A DNA stretch of 64,000 nucleotides. It comes from Kribbella sp. CA-293567 (GTDB lineage: Bacteria > Actinomycetota > Actinomycetes > Propionibacteriales > Kribbellaceae). The position numbers and the translations under genes were made by a program. The stretch spans positions 7,502,001-7,566,000 of the forward strand of contig NZ_CP114065.1 in assembly GCF_027627575.1 (NCBI RefSeq), given 5' to 3'. A model generated the notes under the pieces. It saw nothing but the letters and a program-made list of their open reading frames with translations. It made no database searches and was not told the DNA's origin. Of this stretch, positions 43,256 through 51,649 are shown one piece after another. Position 1 is the stretch's first letter. Each line of letters begins with the position of its first letter.

Positions 43256-44188
43256 TTATCCCGGCATTCCGTCCGCGACGAACTGCATCGGGTCGCCGAA
43301 GCCCAGGTCTCTGATCCCGGCGGTGTGGAACGCCCCGATCAGCAGCGACCTCCGGTGCGCGGCGAAGGTGAGCACGTGGGCGACCATTCCGCCGTAGGTG
43401 AAGACGCGCGGCGGCTCGCAGGTGGTGTCGACGAAACTGTCGTCGAAGCGGCCCTCGTCGTTCAGCCGGTTCACCAGCCCGACGAAGCGCGATCCGGCGT
43501 CCGCGTGCCGGCTGCGCAGTTCGGCGATCGGCGTAGTCACCTCCCGCCCGCACTCCGGCACCTGGAACGGGCTGTCCGCCACCGACGCCGACCACATCTC
43601 CTCCTGCCACACCAGCCGATCCAGCAGATACCGGATCGACACGTCGTCGTCGATCCCCTCGACGGACAACTCGATCGGCTTGTCGAAGGCCGCCGCATCG
43701 AGCCGCGCGCCCCGCTCGATCAGTTCGCCGGTGAGCCACACGTGGTGCTCGACCATCCTGACCAGTACGTCCATTCCTCTCGTCTCCTTCTGAGCAGGCA
43801 GGCGCAAGCCTGCCGGTGGCTGGAAGTGAACTCCGCTCGGCGCCGCCAGGAAGAACCGCCGCGAAGGCTCTCGCCGCCAGTCCCGCGGCGACATCCCGTA
43901 CGCCCGGACGAACGCTCTGGTGAAGGCCTCGTGCGATCCGTACCCCGCTTCGATCGCCAGCTCGAGCACGCCGGTCGCCCCCGCCAGCAGCCGGTACGCC
44001 GCCCGCTCCAGCAGCAGCCGCCGCCGAAACGCGGACGGCGACTCACCACCGACAGCCGCGATCACCCGGTCGCAGTGCGAGCGGGACAGGTGCAGACGCC
44101 GGGCCAGGTCGCCGCCCGTCGTCCCTGTCTCATCCAGGCTTTCGGCAACCGCGGCGACGAAGCCGGCCCACACATCGGTGGAGTTCAT
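43256..44188 (-). CDS. AraC-family HTH protein fused to a DinB-like domain
   Basis: A 310-residue protein. The N-terminal half is an AraC-type double HTH (GGDLARRLHLSRSHCDRVI; VLELAIEAGYGSHEAFTRAF then YGMSPRDWRR). After residue 135 a four-helix bundle of DinB/YfiT type follows (MDVLVRMVEHHVWLTGELIERG). ATG 44188 gives the N-terminus MNSTDVWAG. Probably a ligand- or stress-responsive regulator; no target is evident. Confidence 0.82.
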   Translation of the reverse strand: MNSTDVWAGFVAAVAESLDETGTTGGDLARRLHLSRSHCDRVIAAVGGESPSAFRRRLLLERAAYRLLAGATGVLELAIEAGYGSHEAFTRAFVRAYGMSPRDWRREPSRRFFLAAPSGVHFQPPAGLRLPAQKETRGMDVLVRMVEHHVWLTGELIERGARLDAAAFDKPIELSVEGIDDDVSIRYLLDRLVWQEEMWSASVADSPFQVPECGREVTTPIAELRSRHADAGSRFVGLVNRLNDEGRFDDSFVDTTCEPPRVFTYGGMVAHVLTFAAHRRSLLIGAFHTAGIRDLGFGDPMQFVADGMPG

Positions 44189-44283
44189 GCCACCACTGTG
44201 CCGGTCGACGACGGGGCCGGACTTGATCGATCTCGCCCACTTCGCCCGGATCCAGGTCGGATGGTCCCTCCTCAAACAGCATT

Positions 44284-44297
44284 GCGGAGTACTCCGC
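44284..44297. promoter_or_regulatory. perfect palindrome in the PadR promoter
   Basis: GCGGAGTACTCCGC, a 14-bp perfect palindrome, lies about 90 bp upstream of the padR-type ATG. PadR dimers bind such sites; autoregulation is inferred. It could equally belong to the AraC-type promoter on the other side. Confidence 0.45.
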
Positions 44298-44385
44298 GAT
44301 GTGTAGTAGTGTGGTCGGCAGAGCACCGCGAGGCCGGTCTGAGGGGTCCGGTCTCGCGGTGCACCAACCGGAGGTGGTGGAGGCG

Positions 44386-44715
44386 ATGGATCCGAGTCAG
44401 CTGCTCAAGGGCGTGCTCGATCTGGCGGTGCTGGCCGTGCTGCGCGACGCGGACGGCTACGGGTACGACGTACTGCGCCGGTTGCGTGCCGCAGGGCTGG
44501 AGGACGTCGCGGACGCCTCGGTGTACGGGACGTTGCGGCGGCTCTTCGCGGCCGGCGCGCTGACGTCGTACGTGATGCCCAGCGAGGAGGGCCCGCACCG
44601 CAAGTACTACGGGCTGAACAAGACCGGCCTGGATCTGCTCGCCCAGTCCACCAAGACGTGGAACCACTTCGCCGACACGATGTCGGTCCTGCTGCTCGAG
44701 GAGGAGGCGGCGTGA
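44386..44715 (+). CDS. PadR-family transcriptional regulator
   Basis: A 109-residue winged-helix repressor: LLKGVLDLAVLAVLRDADGYGYDVLRRL, VYGTLRRLFAAGALTSYV, and GPHRKYYGLNKTGLDLL, the typical PadR_N region. ATG 44386 has a strong GGAGG tract upstream. Its stop overlaps the GTG of the next gene by 4 nt (GTGA), so the two are coupled. PadR/HAAS pairs of this kind are common in Gram-positive bacteria. Confidence 0.92.
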   Translation: MDPSQLLKGVLDLAVLAVLRDADGYGYDVLRRLRAAGLEDVADASVYGTLRRLFAAGALTSYVMPSEEGPHRKYYGLNKTGLDLLAQSTKTWNHFADTMSVLLLEEEAA

Positions 44716-45986
44716 ACAGCACTCTGACCGGACCGGTCGCGACCTACCTGACCCAGGTCAGGGCCGAGCTCAGCGATCTGCCGCCGGGTGAACTGGCCGA
44801 GGTGCTCGACGACGTCACCGGCCACCTGAGCGAGGTCTCGGCCGAGTTCGACCAGGAGCCGACGGCGGAGGCGCTCCAGAAGCGCCTCGGCACTCCCCGG
44901 CAGTACGCCGACGAGCTCCGCACCGCTGCCGGCTATCCGCCCCCGACGGCGTCACCGAAGCAGAAGACCGGCGCCGAAGCCGCGTTGCGCTGGGGCATCG
45001 TCGCCGCGCTGGTCGGCCCGTTCTTCCTGATCGTCGGCCTGGTCGGCGGCGCTTCGGAGACGCTGTTCTTCGGGGTGATCGGCCTGATCGCGTTGCTCGG
45101 CGCGGCCACTCTCGGGGTCCGGGCGTTGCACGGCAACGACCCACGGATCGTGCTGGAGACCAAGCGGGGCAAGCAGGCGGCCGAGTCGATCCACGGCAGC
45201 ATCGAGCAGATCCCGCCGAACGTCCGGCACGAGCTCGTCACCATCGGCCAACCGGTCTGGTGGGCCGCGCGCGGCATCGTCGGCGGCGGCGCGATCTTCG
45301 CCCTGTTCGGCGCCTCCGCCGTCACCGTGGTCGGGGCGCTGGCCGGTGCGGTCGTGTCGGTCTGGATCGGCCGCCAGACCCAGCAGGACCGCAGGTGGCT
45401 CTGGTACGTCGTACCGCTGAACGTCGTTGCCGCCATCATCGTTCCGCTCTGGCTGGCCTACAGCTTCGTCGGCGGCTCGGCGGGCCCGTTCACCAACTAC
45501 CGCAGCAATCCCGGTGCCAGCTCGAGCTACTACTCGAACGGCCTGGTCCTGAACGGCACCCCGGTCGACAACATCTACCCGTTCGACGAGCAGGGCCGGC
45601 AGGTGAAGGTCCGGCTCTACGACCAGGACGGCGAGCCGCTCAACCTGGAGCTGCGCGACTGCCAGGCGTTGTACGGCGAGAACAACCGCGAGGGGGTCAG
45701 CAACTTCTTCCCCCAGCCCACGATCTCGACCTCGCCGGAGGGCTACTCGGACGCGGAGAACTGCAAGGACACCGACAAGGCGCCGTTCCTGCCGCCACCG
45801 GCTCCCGCCACGCGGCCGTCCTACACTCCGTCGGCCGGCACCACGCCGACGCCGCCGGTTCCGTCCAACCCGGTTCCGTCCACCCCGGCCGCGAGCATCA
45901 AGCCCAGCACCCCTCCGCCGGCCACCCCGCCGACCCCGGGCGGGGTCACGCTGACCGTCCCACCGACGACGATCCCGACGCGCTGA
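44712..45986 (+). CDS. HAAS-domain membrane protein coupled to PadR
   Basis: A 424-residue protein. The N-terminal helical HAAS-type domain (YLTQVRAELSDLPPGELAEVLDDVTGHL, ending in a QKRLGTPRQYADELRTAAGY motif) is followed by about 5 transmembrane segments (residues 85-260), then a soluble extracytoplasmic region and a Pro/Thr/Ser-rich C-terminal tail of about 75 residues. HAAS proteins work with PadR regulators in membrane-stress signalling. GTG 44712 overlaps the PadR stop. The last 40 bp before the next gene hold a strong hairpin. Confidence 0.82.
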   Translation: MNSTLTGPVATYLTQVRAELSDLPPGELAEVLDDVTGHLSEVSAEFDQEPTAEALQKRLGTPRQYADELRTAAGYPPPTASPKQKTGAEAALRWGIVAALVGPFFLIVGLVGGASETLFFGVIGLIALLGAATLGVRALHGNDPRIVLETKRGKQAAESIHGSIEQIPPNVRHELVTIGQPVWWAARGIVGGGAIFALFGASAVTVVGALAGAVVSVWIGRQTQQDRRWLWYVVPLNVVAAIIVPLWLAYSFVGGSAGPFTNYRSNPGASSSYYSNGLVLNGTPVDNIYPFDEQGRQVKVRLYDQDGEPLNLELRDCQALYGENNREGVSNFFPQPTISTSPEGYSDAENCKDTDKAPFLPPPAPATRPSYTPSAGTTPTPPVPSNPVPSTPAASIKPSTPPPATPPTPGGVTLTVPPTTIPTR

Positions 45987-46008
45987 GTTGAACCGAGCAG
46001 TCCCAGCA

Positions 46009-46055
46009 CTGGGCTACAGGTGCGCCGCGGCAACCCCGCGGTACCTGTAGCCCAG
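46009..46055. terminator. long hairpin shared by two convergent genes
   Basis: Arms of 13 bp (CTGGGCTACAGGT at 46009-46021; complement at 46043-46055) plus an inner CCGCGG/CCGCGG pair. It lies across the stop of the GNAT gene (46014), so the hairpin is partly coding, and it would terminate transcription from both directions. Confidence 0.75.
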
Positions 46056-46733
46056 TTTGCGATAGACCCCGATCGCGATCTCGTTGCGGCCGTCGACCAT
46101 CAGCGCCGCCCGGCCGTGCCGCTTCACCAGCTCGGCCGTCACGAACGCACAGACCTGCCGGGACAGACCGCGCCCCCGAGCATCCGGCCTGGTCGCCACG
46201 CCGGCCAGGAACCCGACGTCGGGCGCGCTCCAGGCATCGGCCGCGATGCTCAGCAGTTCGCCCGCCTCGCCGGTCAGCGCTGCCCATCGCGATACCCCGG
46301 AATCCGACGGCCAGGCATAGGACTCCGGCGACGCGACGGTCAGCAACTCCTCCACGCCGGCAGAACCGTCCAGCCAAGCCGCGGTGGTCGTTTCGGATGG
46401 CGCCACCGAGGTCTCCATCCACCCGAAGGTGGCCCGCAGCGACAACCCCGGCACGCGATCGGCCAACTCGCGGATGACCGGCTCCTCGCCGAACGGCCGG
46501 TACGTCGGCCCCAGCTCGGCCAGAGCGTCCTCCACCAGCGGCGCCAGGTCGTCCATCGGCCCGCGAACTACCAGCCGATCGTGCTTCGACAGATCGGCGG
46601 CCGCCACCACGACCGCGTCGCCGGAGTACCAAGCCCTGCTCCGGCCACCGAGATCGCCCTGCCCGGCCCAGACCTGCAGCAGATCGCCCTCGGCTCTCGA
46701 CGCCAGCTCCCCGGCGGTTGAAATCTCATCCAC
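46014..46733 (-). CDS. GNAT-family N-acetyltransferase
   Basis: A 239-residue protein with a divergent N-terminal half and a C-terminal GNAT domain: VGFLAGVATRPDARGRGLSRQVC is the acetyl-CoA binding motif A (R/Q-x-x-G-x-G/A), followed by ALMVDGRNEIAIGVYRKLGYRYRG. The substrate is unknown. Its last 14 codons form the 3' arms of a terminator-like hairpin. It is separate from the cyclase gene upstream by 21 bp on the same strand. Confidence 0.88.
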   Translation of the reverse strand: MDEISTAGELASRAEGDLLQVWAGQGDLGGRSRAWYSGDAVVVAAADLSKHDRLVVRGPMDDLAPLVEDALAELGPTYRPFGEEPVIRELADRVPGLSLRATFGWMETSVAPSETTTAAWLDGSAGVEELLTVASPESYAWPSDSGVSRWAALTGEAGELLSIAADAWSAPDVGFLAGVATRPDARGRGLSRQVCAFVTAELVKRHGRAALMVDGRNEIAIGVYRKLGYRYRGVAAAHL

Positions 46734-46754
46734 CAGGCCATTGTCTCTGACGCG

Positions 46755-47846
46755 TCAGCTGGGCGCCGAGGCACGTTGCAGCGCGTACGGCGTGAGGTGG
46801 TGGTAGCCGCGCACGGACACCCGCCGAAGCCGCCGCAGCCGGTACGCCGGGTGGCCGTCGAGCGCCGCAGCCAGTTCGCGATCGGCCAGGACGCGACCCG
46901 GCTTGGCCTCCGAGGTCAGCCGCGAGGCGAGGTTGACCACCTCGCCGTACACGTCGCCCAGCCGGATCAGGATGCTCCCGTAGGCCAGGCCGATCCGCAG
47001 CTCGGGCAGGTCGCCGGCCTGGGCCATCTTGTCCTGCAGGGCCAGTGCCAGCGCGGCGCCCTGTGCGGGTGTGTCGGTGACGAACAGCACCTCGTCGCCC
47101 ATCGACTTGATCACCCGGCCGCCGTTCAGCGCGACGACGTCGGCGGCCAGTCCCTCGAAGCGTTCGATCAACTTGCCGAGCTCCACGACGGACAACCGCC
47201 GGGTCAGCCGGGTGTAGCTGACGATGTCGGCGAAACCCACCACCCGAATGCCCCGCGACAGTTCGTCGGAGCCTGCCACCGCGCGACCGGCCGCGGCCGC
47301 CAGATGCCGTCGCCAGACATAGCTCTGCAGGCGTTCCATTGCCGGAAGCAACAAAGTCGCCACCTCGATGGCGTCGTCGGCCGCCAGCTTGGAGTCGCTC
47401 AGCAGCTCCAGGAACATCGCCGACTGCCACGAAGCCAGCCGGGACTGGGTCTGGCCGAGCTTGCGGGCCAGCGACGACTCCACCGCGGGATCGATGAACC
47501 CGTCGTCCTCCAGTGCCGCGACGATCCGGAGCGCCTCGACATCGCCGTCGGTGAAGGCGATCTCGTCGTCCGGAACGGTCGCGAAACCGAGCGCGTGCCA
47601 CATCAGCTCGGCCCGCTCGATCGAGATCCCGGCTCGCTCCGACACCTGGATCCGGGTGAACTTCCGCTCGCCGCCGAGCAACGCCTGCTCGAACTGCCGC
47701 TGCAGAACCACCAGATCCGGCTCGGCCGGCGGGGCTGCGCCGTCGGGCAGCAACGGCGAGGCAGCGAGGACCGGCTCCGCAGGCGGGGTGGGGTCAGCGG
47801 CCGGCTCGCGGGCGGGGCCGGCCGGGTCAGTCGGGCTGGGGGCCAC
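46755..47846 (-). CDS. class III adenylate/guanylate cyclase
   Basis: A 363-residue protein. A Pro/Ala-rich leader and a helical region of about 190 residues, including a winged-helix-like stretch (IQVSERAGISIERAELMWHALGF), precede a C-terminal class III cyclase domain: VVGFADIVSYT (metal Asp 1), GGRVIKSMGDEVLF (Lys and metal Asp 2) and VNLASRLTSEA (transition-state Asn and Arg). All expected catalytic residues are visible, so it is likely active; the Lys favours ATP. GTG 47846 overlaps the stop of the cNMP-binding gene by 20 nt. Confidence 0.9.
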   Translation of the reverse strand: MAPSPTDPAGPAREPAADPTPPAEPVLAASPLLPDGAAPPAEPDLVVLQRQFEQALLGGERKFTRIQVSERAGISIERAELMWHALGFATVPDDEIAFTDGDVEALRIVAALEDDGFIDPAVESSLARKLGQTQSRLASWQSAMFLELLSDSKLAADDAIEVATLLLPAMERLQSYVWRRHLAAAAGRAVAGSDELSRGIRVVGFADIVSYTRLTRRLSVVELGKLIERFEGLAADVVALNGGRVIKSMGDEVLFVTDTPAQGAALALALQDKMAQAGDLPELRIGLAYGSILIRLGDVYGEVVNLASRLTSEAKPGRVLADRELAAALDGHPAYRLRRLRRVSVRGYHHLTPYALQRASAPS

Positions 47847-48231
47847 GGCGTTCGACGATGGTGGCGTCGATGGCAGCGCGGAAGTTCGGCAGCCGGTCGG
47901 TCAGGTCGTCGAACTTCTCCCGGGTGAAGTGCAGCAGCTGCAGCCGCGACTTCGCCGTGACCGTTGCCGTCCGCAACCGGTTCTGCCGGACCGCGACCTC
48001 GCCGGCGATGTCACCCGGACCGAGCTCGGCGATCTCCTCGCCCTTCACCCGGACCGCCGCCGTACCACTGAGGATCAGGTACGCCGCGTCCGGCGGCGTC
48101 TGTTCCAGGATCAGCGACCAGCCGGCCGGTACCGACACCTCTTCGCCGGCCCGGAAGATGTCCTTGATCTCCCGGCCGGACAGCTCCGCGAACAGCGGCA
48201 GGTCCCGCGGGGACGTCCTACCCAGCGCCAC
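47827..48231 (-). CDS. cyclic-nucleotide-binding domain protein
   Basis: A 134-residue protein that is almost entirely a CAP_ED domain: LPLFAELSGREIKDIFRAGEEVSVPAG, then the phosphate-binding cassette LGPGDIAGEVAVRQNRLRTATVTAKS. No HTH or kinase domain follows, so it is a stand-alone binder. GTG 48231 has GGAGG 6 nt upstream. An upstream in-frame extension to 48363 is possible but has no good start. It overlaps the cyclase gene, so ligand and binder are made together. Confidence 0.85.
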   Translation of the reverse strand: MALGRTSPRDLPLFAELSGREIKDIFRAGEEVSVPAGWSLILEQTPPDAAYLILSGTAAVRVKGEEIAELGPGDIAGEVAVRQNRLRTATVTAKSRLQLLHFTREKFDDLTDRLPNFRAAIDATIVERRGPQPD

Positions 48232-48326
48232 GTCGATCCTCCGAGCCCGCCGGGATGGACCCGGCGATAGCAGGCCGATGTTTCCAGTCAGTAACTCTAA
48301 CGCTTGATCTCGGCCGAGGTCACCGG

Positions 48327-48343
48327 CCGATCCGGCGGATCGG
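48327..48343. promoter_or_regulatory. palindrome upstream of the cNMP and glycosyltransferase genes
   Basis: CCGATCCG-G-CGGATCGG, a perfect 8-1-8 palindrome in the 227-bp divergent region. A candidate operator for either gene. Confidence 0.3.
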
Positions 48344-48458
48344 TGAACACTTGGTGTGACCACCTGGTGGCAGAGGGGCGACGTGGGCCTGCTCGGCCGT
48401 TTAGCATCGGTGATCCGTTCGCCCGCCCCCGTGGCGAACCAGGCTCTGGGGTGAGCAC

Positions 48459-49712
48459 ATGCGAGTAGTCATGGTCGGAATGGGCACTCGCGGCGACGCG
48501 CAACCGATGGCGGTCCTCGGCGCCGAACTGGCCGCGCGCGGACACCACGTCACCCTCGGGCTGTGCTCCGACCTGGTCTGGATCGGGCGGGCGCTCGGCC
48601 TGCACACGGTCGATCTGAAGGCGAACACCAGGGAGTTCATGGAGTCGTCACAGGGCCGGCAGTGGCTGGCCGCCGGGGACGTCCAGTCCTACGTCCGCTC
48701 GTTGCTGGACTACAAGCACCGGACCGCGGACCAACTGCAGGCCGACCTGATCGACCTGGCCTCGAACGCCGACCTGCTGGTCTCCGGGACCGCGACCGAG
48801 CTCGAGGCCGTCGTGATCGCGGAGGCGGCTCACCTTCCGTACGCGTCGGTCTACCACGCGCCGATCCGCAGCAACAGCGCGTTCCCGCACCTGCTGGTCT
48901 CGACCGAAATCTACTCACCGGAGCAGAACCTCGCCACCTACGCGAAGGTCGACAGCGCCAACTGGCCGGTCTTCGAGCCCTTCGCGCAGAAGATCCGTGC
49001 TCGGGTCGGGCTGCCGGCCACCGCGGAGCGGACCGGAGCACGGCTCGCCCGCACCAACTCGCTGGAGCTGCAGGCGTACAGCCGGCACGTCGTACCGGAA
49101 CTGGCCGACTGGGACCCCCGCCGGCCACTGACCGGCTTCCTCACCCCGTCGGCCGAGCAACGCGAACTGCTGGACGGGCCGATCGACCCCGAACTCGAGG
49201 CCTGGCTCGACGCCGGTGATCCCCCGGTGTACTTCGGTTTCGGCAGCATGCCGGTGCTCGAGCCGGAGGCCGCGCTGACCATGATCGAGAAGGTCGCCGA
49301 CATGCTCGGCGTCCGCGCGCTGGTCAACCTCAGCACCGGTCCGGGCGAGGGCGACGCGGTTCGGGTCGTCGGCAACCTGGACCACGAAGCCGTCCTGCCG
49401 CGCTGCCTGGCCGCGGTCCACCACGGCGGCGCCGGTACTTCGGCGACCTCGCTGCGCGCCGGCCTCCCGACGGTCGTCTGCGCGGTCTTCGCCGACCAGC
49501 CGTTCTGGGGCGCCCAGCTGCAGCGAATGGGCGTCGGCAGCAGCCTGCGCTTCACCGACCTGAGCGAACCCACCCTGTTCGCGGCCCTCGAACCGATGCT
49601 TGCCGACGGCCCCCGTCAGCGCGCGGCCGAGCTGGCCGCCCTGCTCCGCGACGAGAACGCCGCTGCCCAGGGCGCCGACGCTCTCGAACAGTCCCTCGCC
49701 ACCCGGCCGTAG
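48459..49712 (+). CDS. UGT-type glycosyltransferase (GT1/MGT family)
   Basis: A 417-residue GT-B enzyme: the N-terminal acceptor domain begins VVMVGMGTRGDAQPMAVLG; the C-terminal NDP-sugar domain has PPVYFGFGSMPVLEP and the donor-binding signature HHGGAGTSATSLRAGLPTVV with DQPFWG. This family glycosylates antibiotics and lipids (UDP- or TDP-sugar). It is alone in its transcript with no biosynthetic genes next to it. ATG 48459. Its 3' side faces the ThrE gene, with a weak hairpin between. Confidence 0.9.
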   Translation: MRVVMVGMGTRGDAQPMAVLGAELAARGHHVTLGLCSDLVWIGRALGLHTVDLKANTREFMESSQGRQWLAAGDVQSYVRSLLDYKHRTADQLQADLIDLASNADLLVSGTATELEAVVIAEAAHLPYASVYHAPIRSNSAFPHLLVSTEIYSPEQNLATYAKVDSANWPVFEPFAQKIRARVGLPATAERTGARLARTNSLELQAYSRHVVPELADWDPRRPLTGFLTPSAEQRELLDGPIDPELEAWLDAGDPPVYFGFGSMPVLEPEAALTMIEKVADMLGVRALVNLSTGPGEGDAVRVVGNLDHEAVLPRCLAAVHHGGAGTSATSLRAGLPTVVCAVFADQPFWGAQLQRMGVGSSLRFTDLSEPTLFAALEPMLADGPRQRAAELAALLRDENAAAQGADALEQSLATRP

Positions 49713-49717
49713 GTCAC

Positions 49718-49750
49718 TCGCCCGGCCGGCCCTGCACCGTCAGCGGGCGA
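49718..49750. terminator. possible bidirectional terminator
   Basis: TCGCCCG at 49718-49724 pairs with CGGGCGA at 49744-49750 between convergent genes. The stem is short and there is no U-tract, so this is weak. Confidence 0.35.
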
Positions 49751-49766
49751 ATCGTGAGGCCGCCGG

Positions 49767-51485
49767 CTACTTCCCGCCGCGGGTGCGACGGGACCGGTGC
49801 GAGCGGGAGCGTTCGGTACGCCGCCGCGTGGGCCGGCGGGGGCCGACCAGGCGCGGCCCGGCGAGACGGTCCTCGAGACGACGGGCCTCGCGGCGGATCG
49901 GCTGGGCGACGTACTCGCCGAGGATCACGCCGGAGGCCAGCGCGACCCCGATGGCCACGGCGGTGGCCAGCGAGACGATGCCGATCAGGTTGCCGAGGCT
50001 CATCAGCTCCAGCAAACCCTTGTAGATGGTGAGCCCCGGGAGCAGCGGGACGGTACCGGAGACCACCACCACCAAGGGCGGAACGCCCGAGCGGCGGCCG
50101 AGGGAGTAACCGGCCAGGCCGATCACGAAGGCCGCGGCCGCGGTCGACCACGCGGGGCCGAACTCCGCTCGCGACATCAGTGTGAAGACGAGAGACCCCA
50201 GAGCGCCGACCACGCCGATCGGCAGCAGGGACCGCAGCGGGGAGTAGGACGCGTAGGCGAACGCGACCGCCATCAGGGCGCCGGAGCCGATCATGACCGG
50301 GAGATTGGAGAGCTGGATCGTCTGCGCCTCGATCGCCACCGGCAGACCGAGTTTGATCCCGAGACTGATCCCCAGCGAGACGCCCGCGATGATGCCGCCG
50401 GTGAGCAGCATCGCCTCCAGGCTGCGGGCGGCCGCGGTCACGTAGTACCCGGTGATCGCGTCCTGGACGGCACCGGTGAGCGCGATCCCGGCCAGCAGCA
50501 TGATGATGCCGGCGGCAACTACCAGTGACGGTTTCACCGGCGCGTGGACGGCGTACAGGATCAGGGCGACGGCGGTGGCGACGAACGCGCCGGCCACCTG
50601 CTGGTAGAAGGCCGGGAGCCGCTGGCGGTTGAACCAGCGATTGCTGAGCTCGATGAAACAGGCGGTGACGACCGCGACCAGGGTGATCAGCCAGCCGCCA
50701 CCGAGCAGCAGCGTCGCGCCGCCGGCCATCACACCCCAGGCGATCACCGAGCTCCAGCGGGGGAACGGTGGCCCGGCGGAGACGATCCGGGCGAGTTCCC
50801 GGCTGGCCTCCTCGCGGGTCAGCTCGGCGCGGGCGAACCGGCGGACGAGCTGGTCGACGGCGGTGAGGCGGGAGAAGTCCTGCCCGCGGTACCGGACGAC
50901 GCGCATGTGCGTCTCGGGGGCGACGTCGGGCGCGGCCTGGTACGAGATGGCGATCGAGGTGAAGGTGATGTCGACCTCGCAGCCGCGCAGGCCGGCCGAC
51001 GCGGTCACGCTCAGGATGGTCGCCGTCGCGTCCGCCGTCCCGGCGCCGCTGGCGAGCACGACCTCCCCGATCCGCAGCGCCAGGTCGAGGGTGCGATAAA
51101 GCTCACGCTGCTCGTCCCGGGCGCGCTCGTCGGCGGCCTGCAGTTCGGCGGAGAGCTCGTCGACCGACTGTTCACCGGTCGTCGGCTCCGAGTCGGCCCG
51201 CCGGTCGGCCCGCCGCCGCTCGGCCTTGCGCCGGTCCGCGCGCCGGCGCTCGCCACGGCGGAGATCCTCGGACCGCTTGTTCTCCTGCTGATCGGCCGAC
51301 TGCGCCGCGTTTCGCTCGCGATCCGCTCGCCGCGACTCGCCCTGGCGGAGGTCCTCCGACAGCGTGGCATCCAGCGACGGCGCCCCTGCCTCCACGCCGT
51401 CGACCGCCCGCTCACCGCCCTTGGCCACCGTGCTCCTCTCGTCTGGTGAAACGACGCTAACTCCCATCGCCTCGCCGTACCCCAT
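49767..51485 (-). CDS. threonine/serine exporter family protein (ThrE-like)
   Basis: A 572-residue protein. The first 130 residues are highly charged (Arg/Glu/Asp repeats such as RRADRRKAERRRADRR). The cytosolic DUF1212/ThrE domain follows (LDLALRIGEVVLASGAGTADATATI), then about 10 transmembrane helices and a short basic tail. It exports threonine and serine in Corynebacterium. ATG 51485 has GGAG 6 nt upstream; an in-frame ATG at 51467 is an alternative. The long charged N-terminus is unusual. Confidence 0.87.
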   Translation of the reverse strand: MGYGEAMGVSVVSPDERSTVAKGGERAVDGVEAGAPSLDATLSEDLRQGESRRADRERNAAQSADQQENKRSEDLRRGERRRADRRKAERRRADRRADSEPTTGEQSVDELSAELQAADERARDEQRELYRTLDLALRIGEVVLASGAGTADATATILSVTASAGLRGCEVDITFTSIAISYQAAPDVAPETHMRVVRYRGQDFSRLTAVDQLVRRFARAELTREEASRELARIVSAGPPFPRWSSVIAWGVMAGGATLLLGGGWLITLVAVVTACFIELSNRWFNRQRLPAFYQQVAGAFVATAVALILYAVHAPVKPSLVVAAGIIMLLAGIALTGAVQDAITGYYVTAAARSLEAMLLTGGIIAGVSLGISLGIKLGLPVAIEAQTIQLSNLPVMIGSGALMAVAFAYASYSPLRSLLPIGVVGALGSLVFTLMSRAEFGPAWSTAAAAFVIGLAGYSLGRRSGVPPLVVVVSGTVPLLPGLTIYKGLLELMSLGNLIGIVSLATAVAIGVALASGVILGEYVAQPIRREARRLEDRLAGPRLVGPRRPTRRRTERSRSHRSRRTRGGK

Positions 51486-51603
51486 CCGCTGCTCCGCAGA
51501 CAGTCCGCGACCCGGTGTCCGGAATCGGCCTGCAATCGCTTTCCGCCGACTCCCGCCACAGGTTGACTCGCCGTGACCGCCCACTTAAGGTTGCGATCAC
51601 AGC

Positions 51604-51623
51604 CTTGGAAAGCCCTTTCCAAG
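51604..51623. promoter_or_regulatory. LacI-type operator upstream of the sugar catabolic operon
   Basis: CTTGGAAAG-CC-CTTTCCAAG, a perfect 20-bp palindrome 27 bp before the cupin ATG. The GGAAAG/CTTTCC half-sites match the known consensus style of LacI-family sugar regulators in actinobacteria, so the operon is probably repressed until a sugar signal appears. Confidence 0.7.
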
Positions 51624-51649
51624 ACGACGCGGGCGAAGGGGGATCGAGC

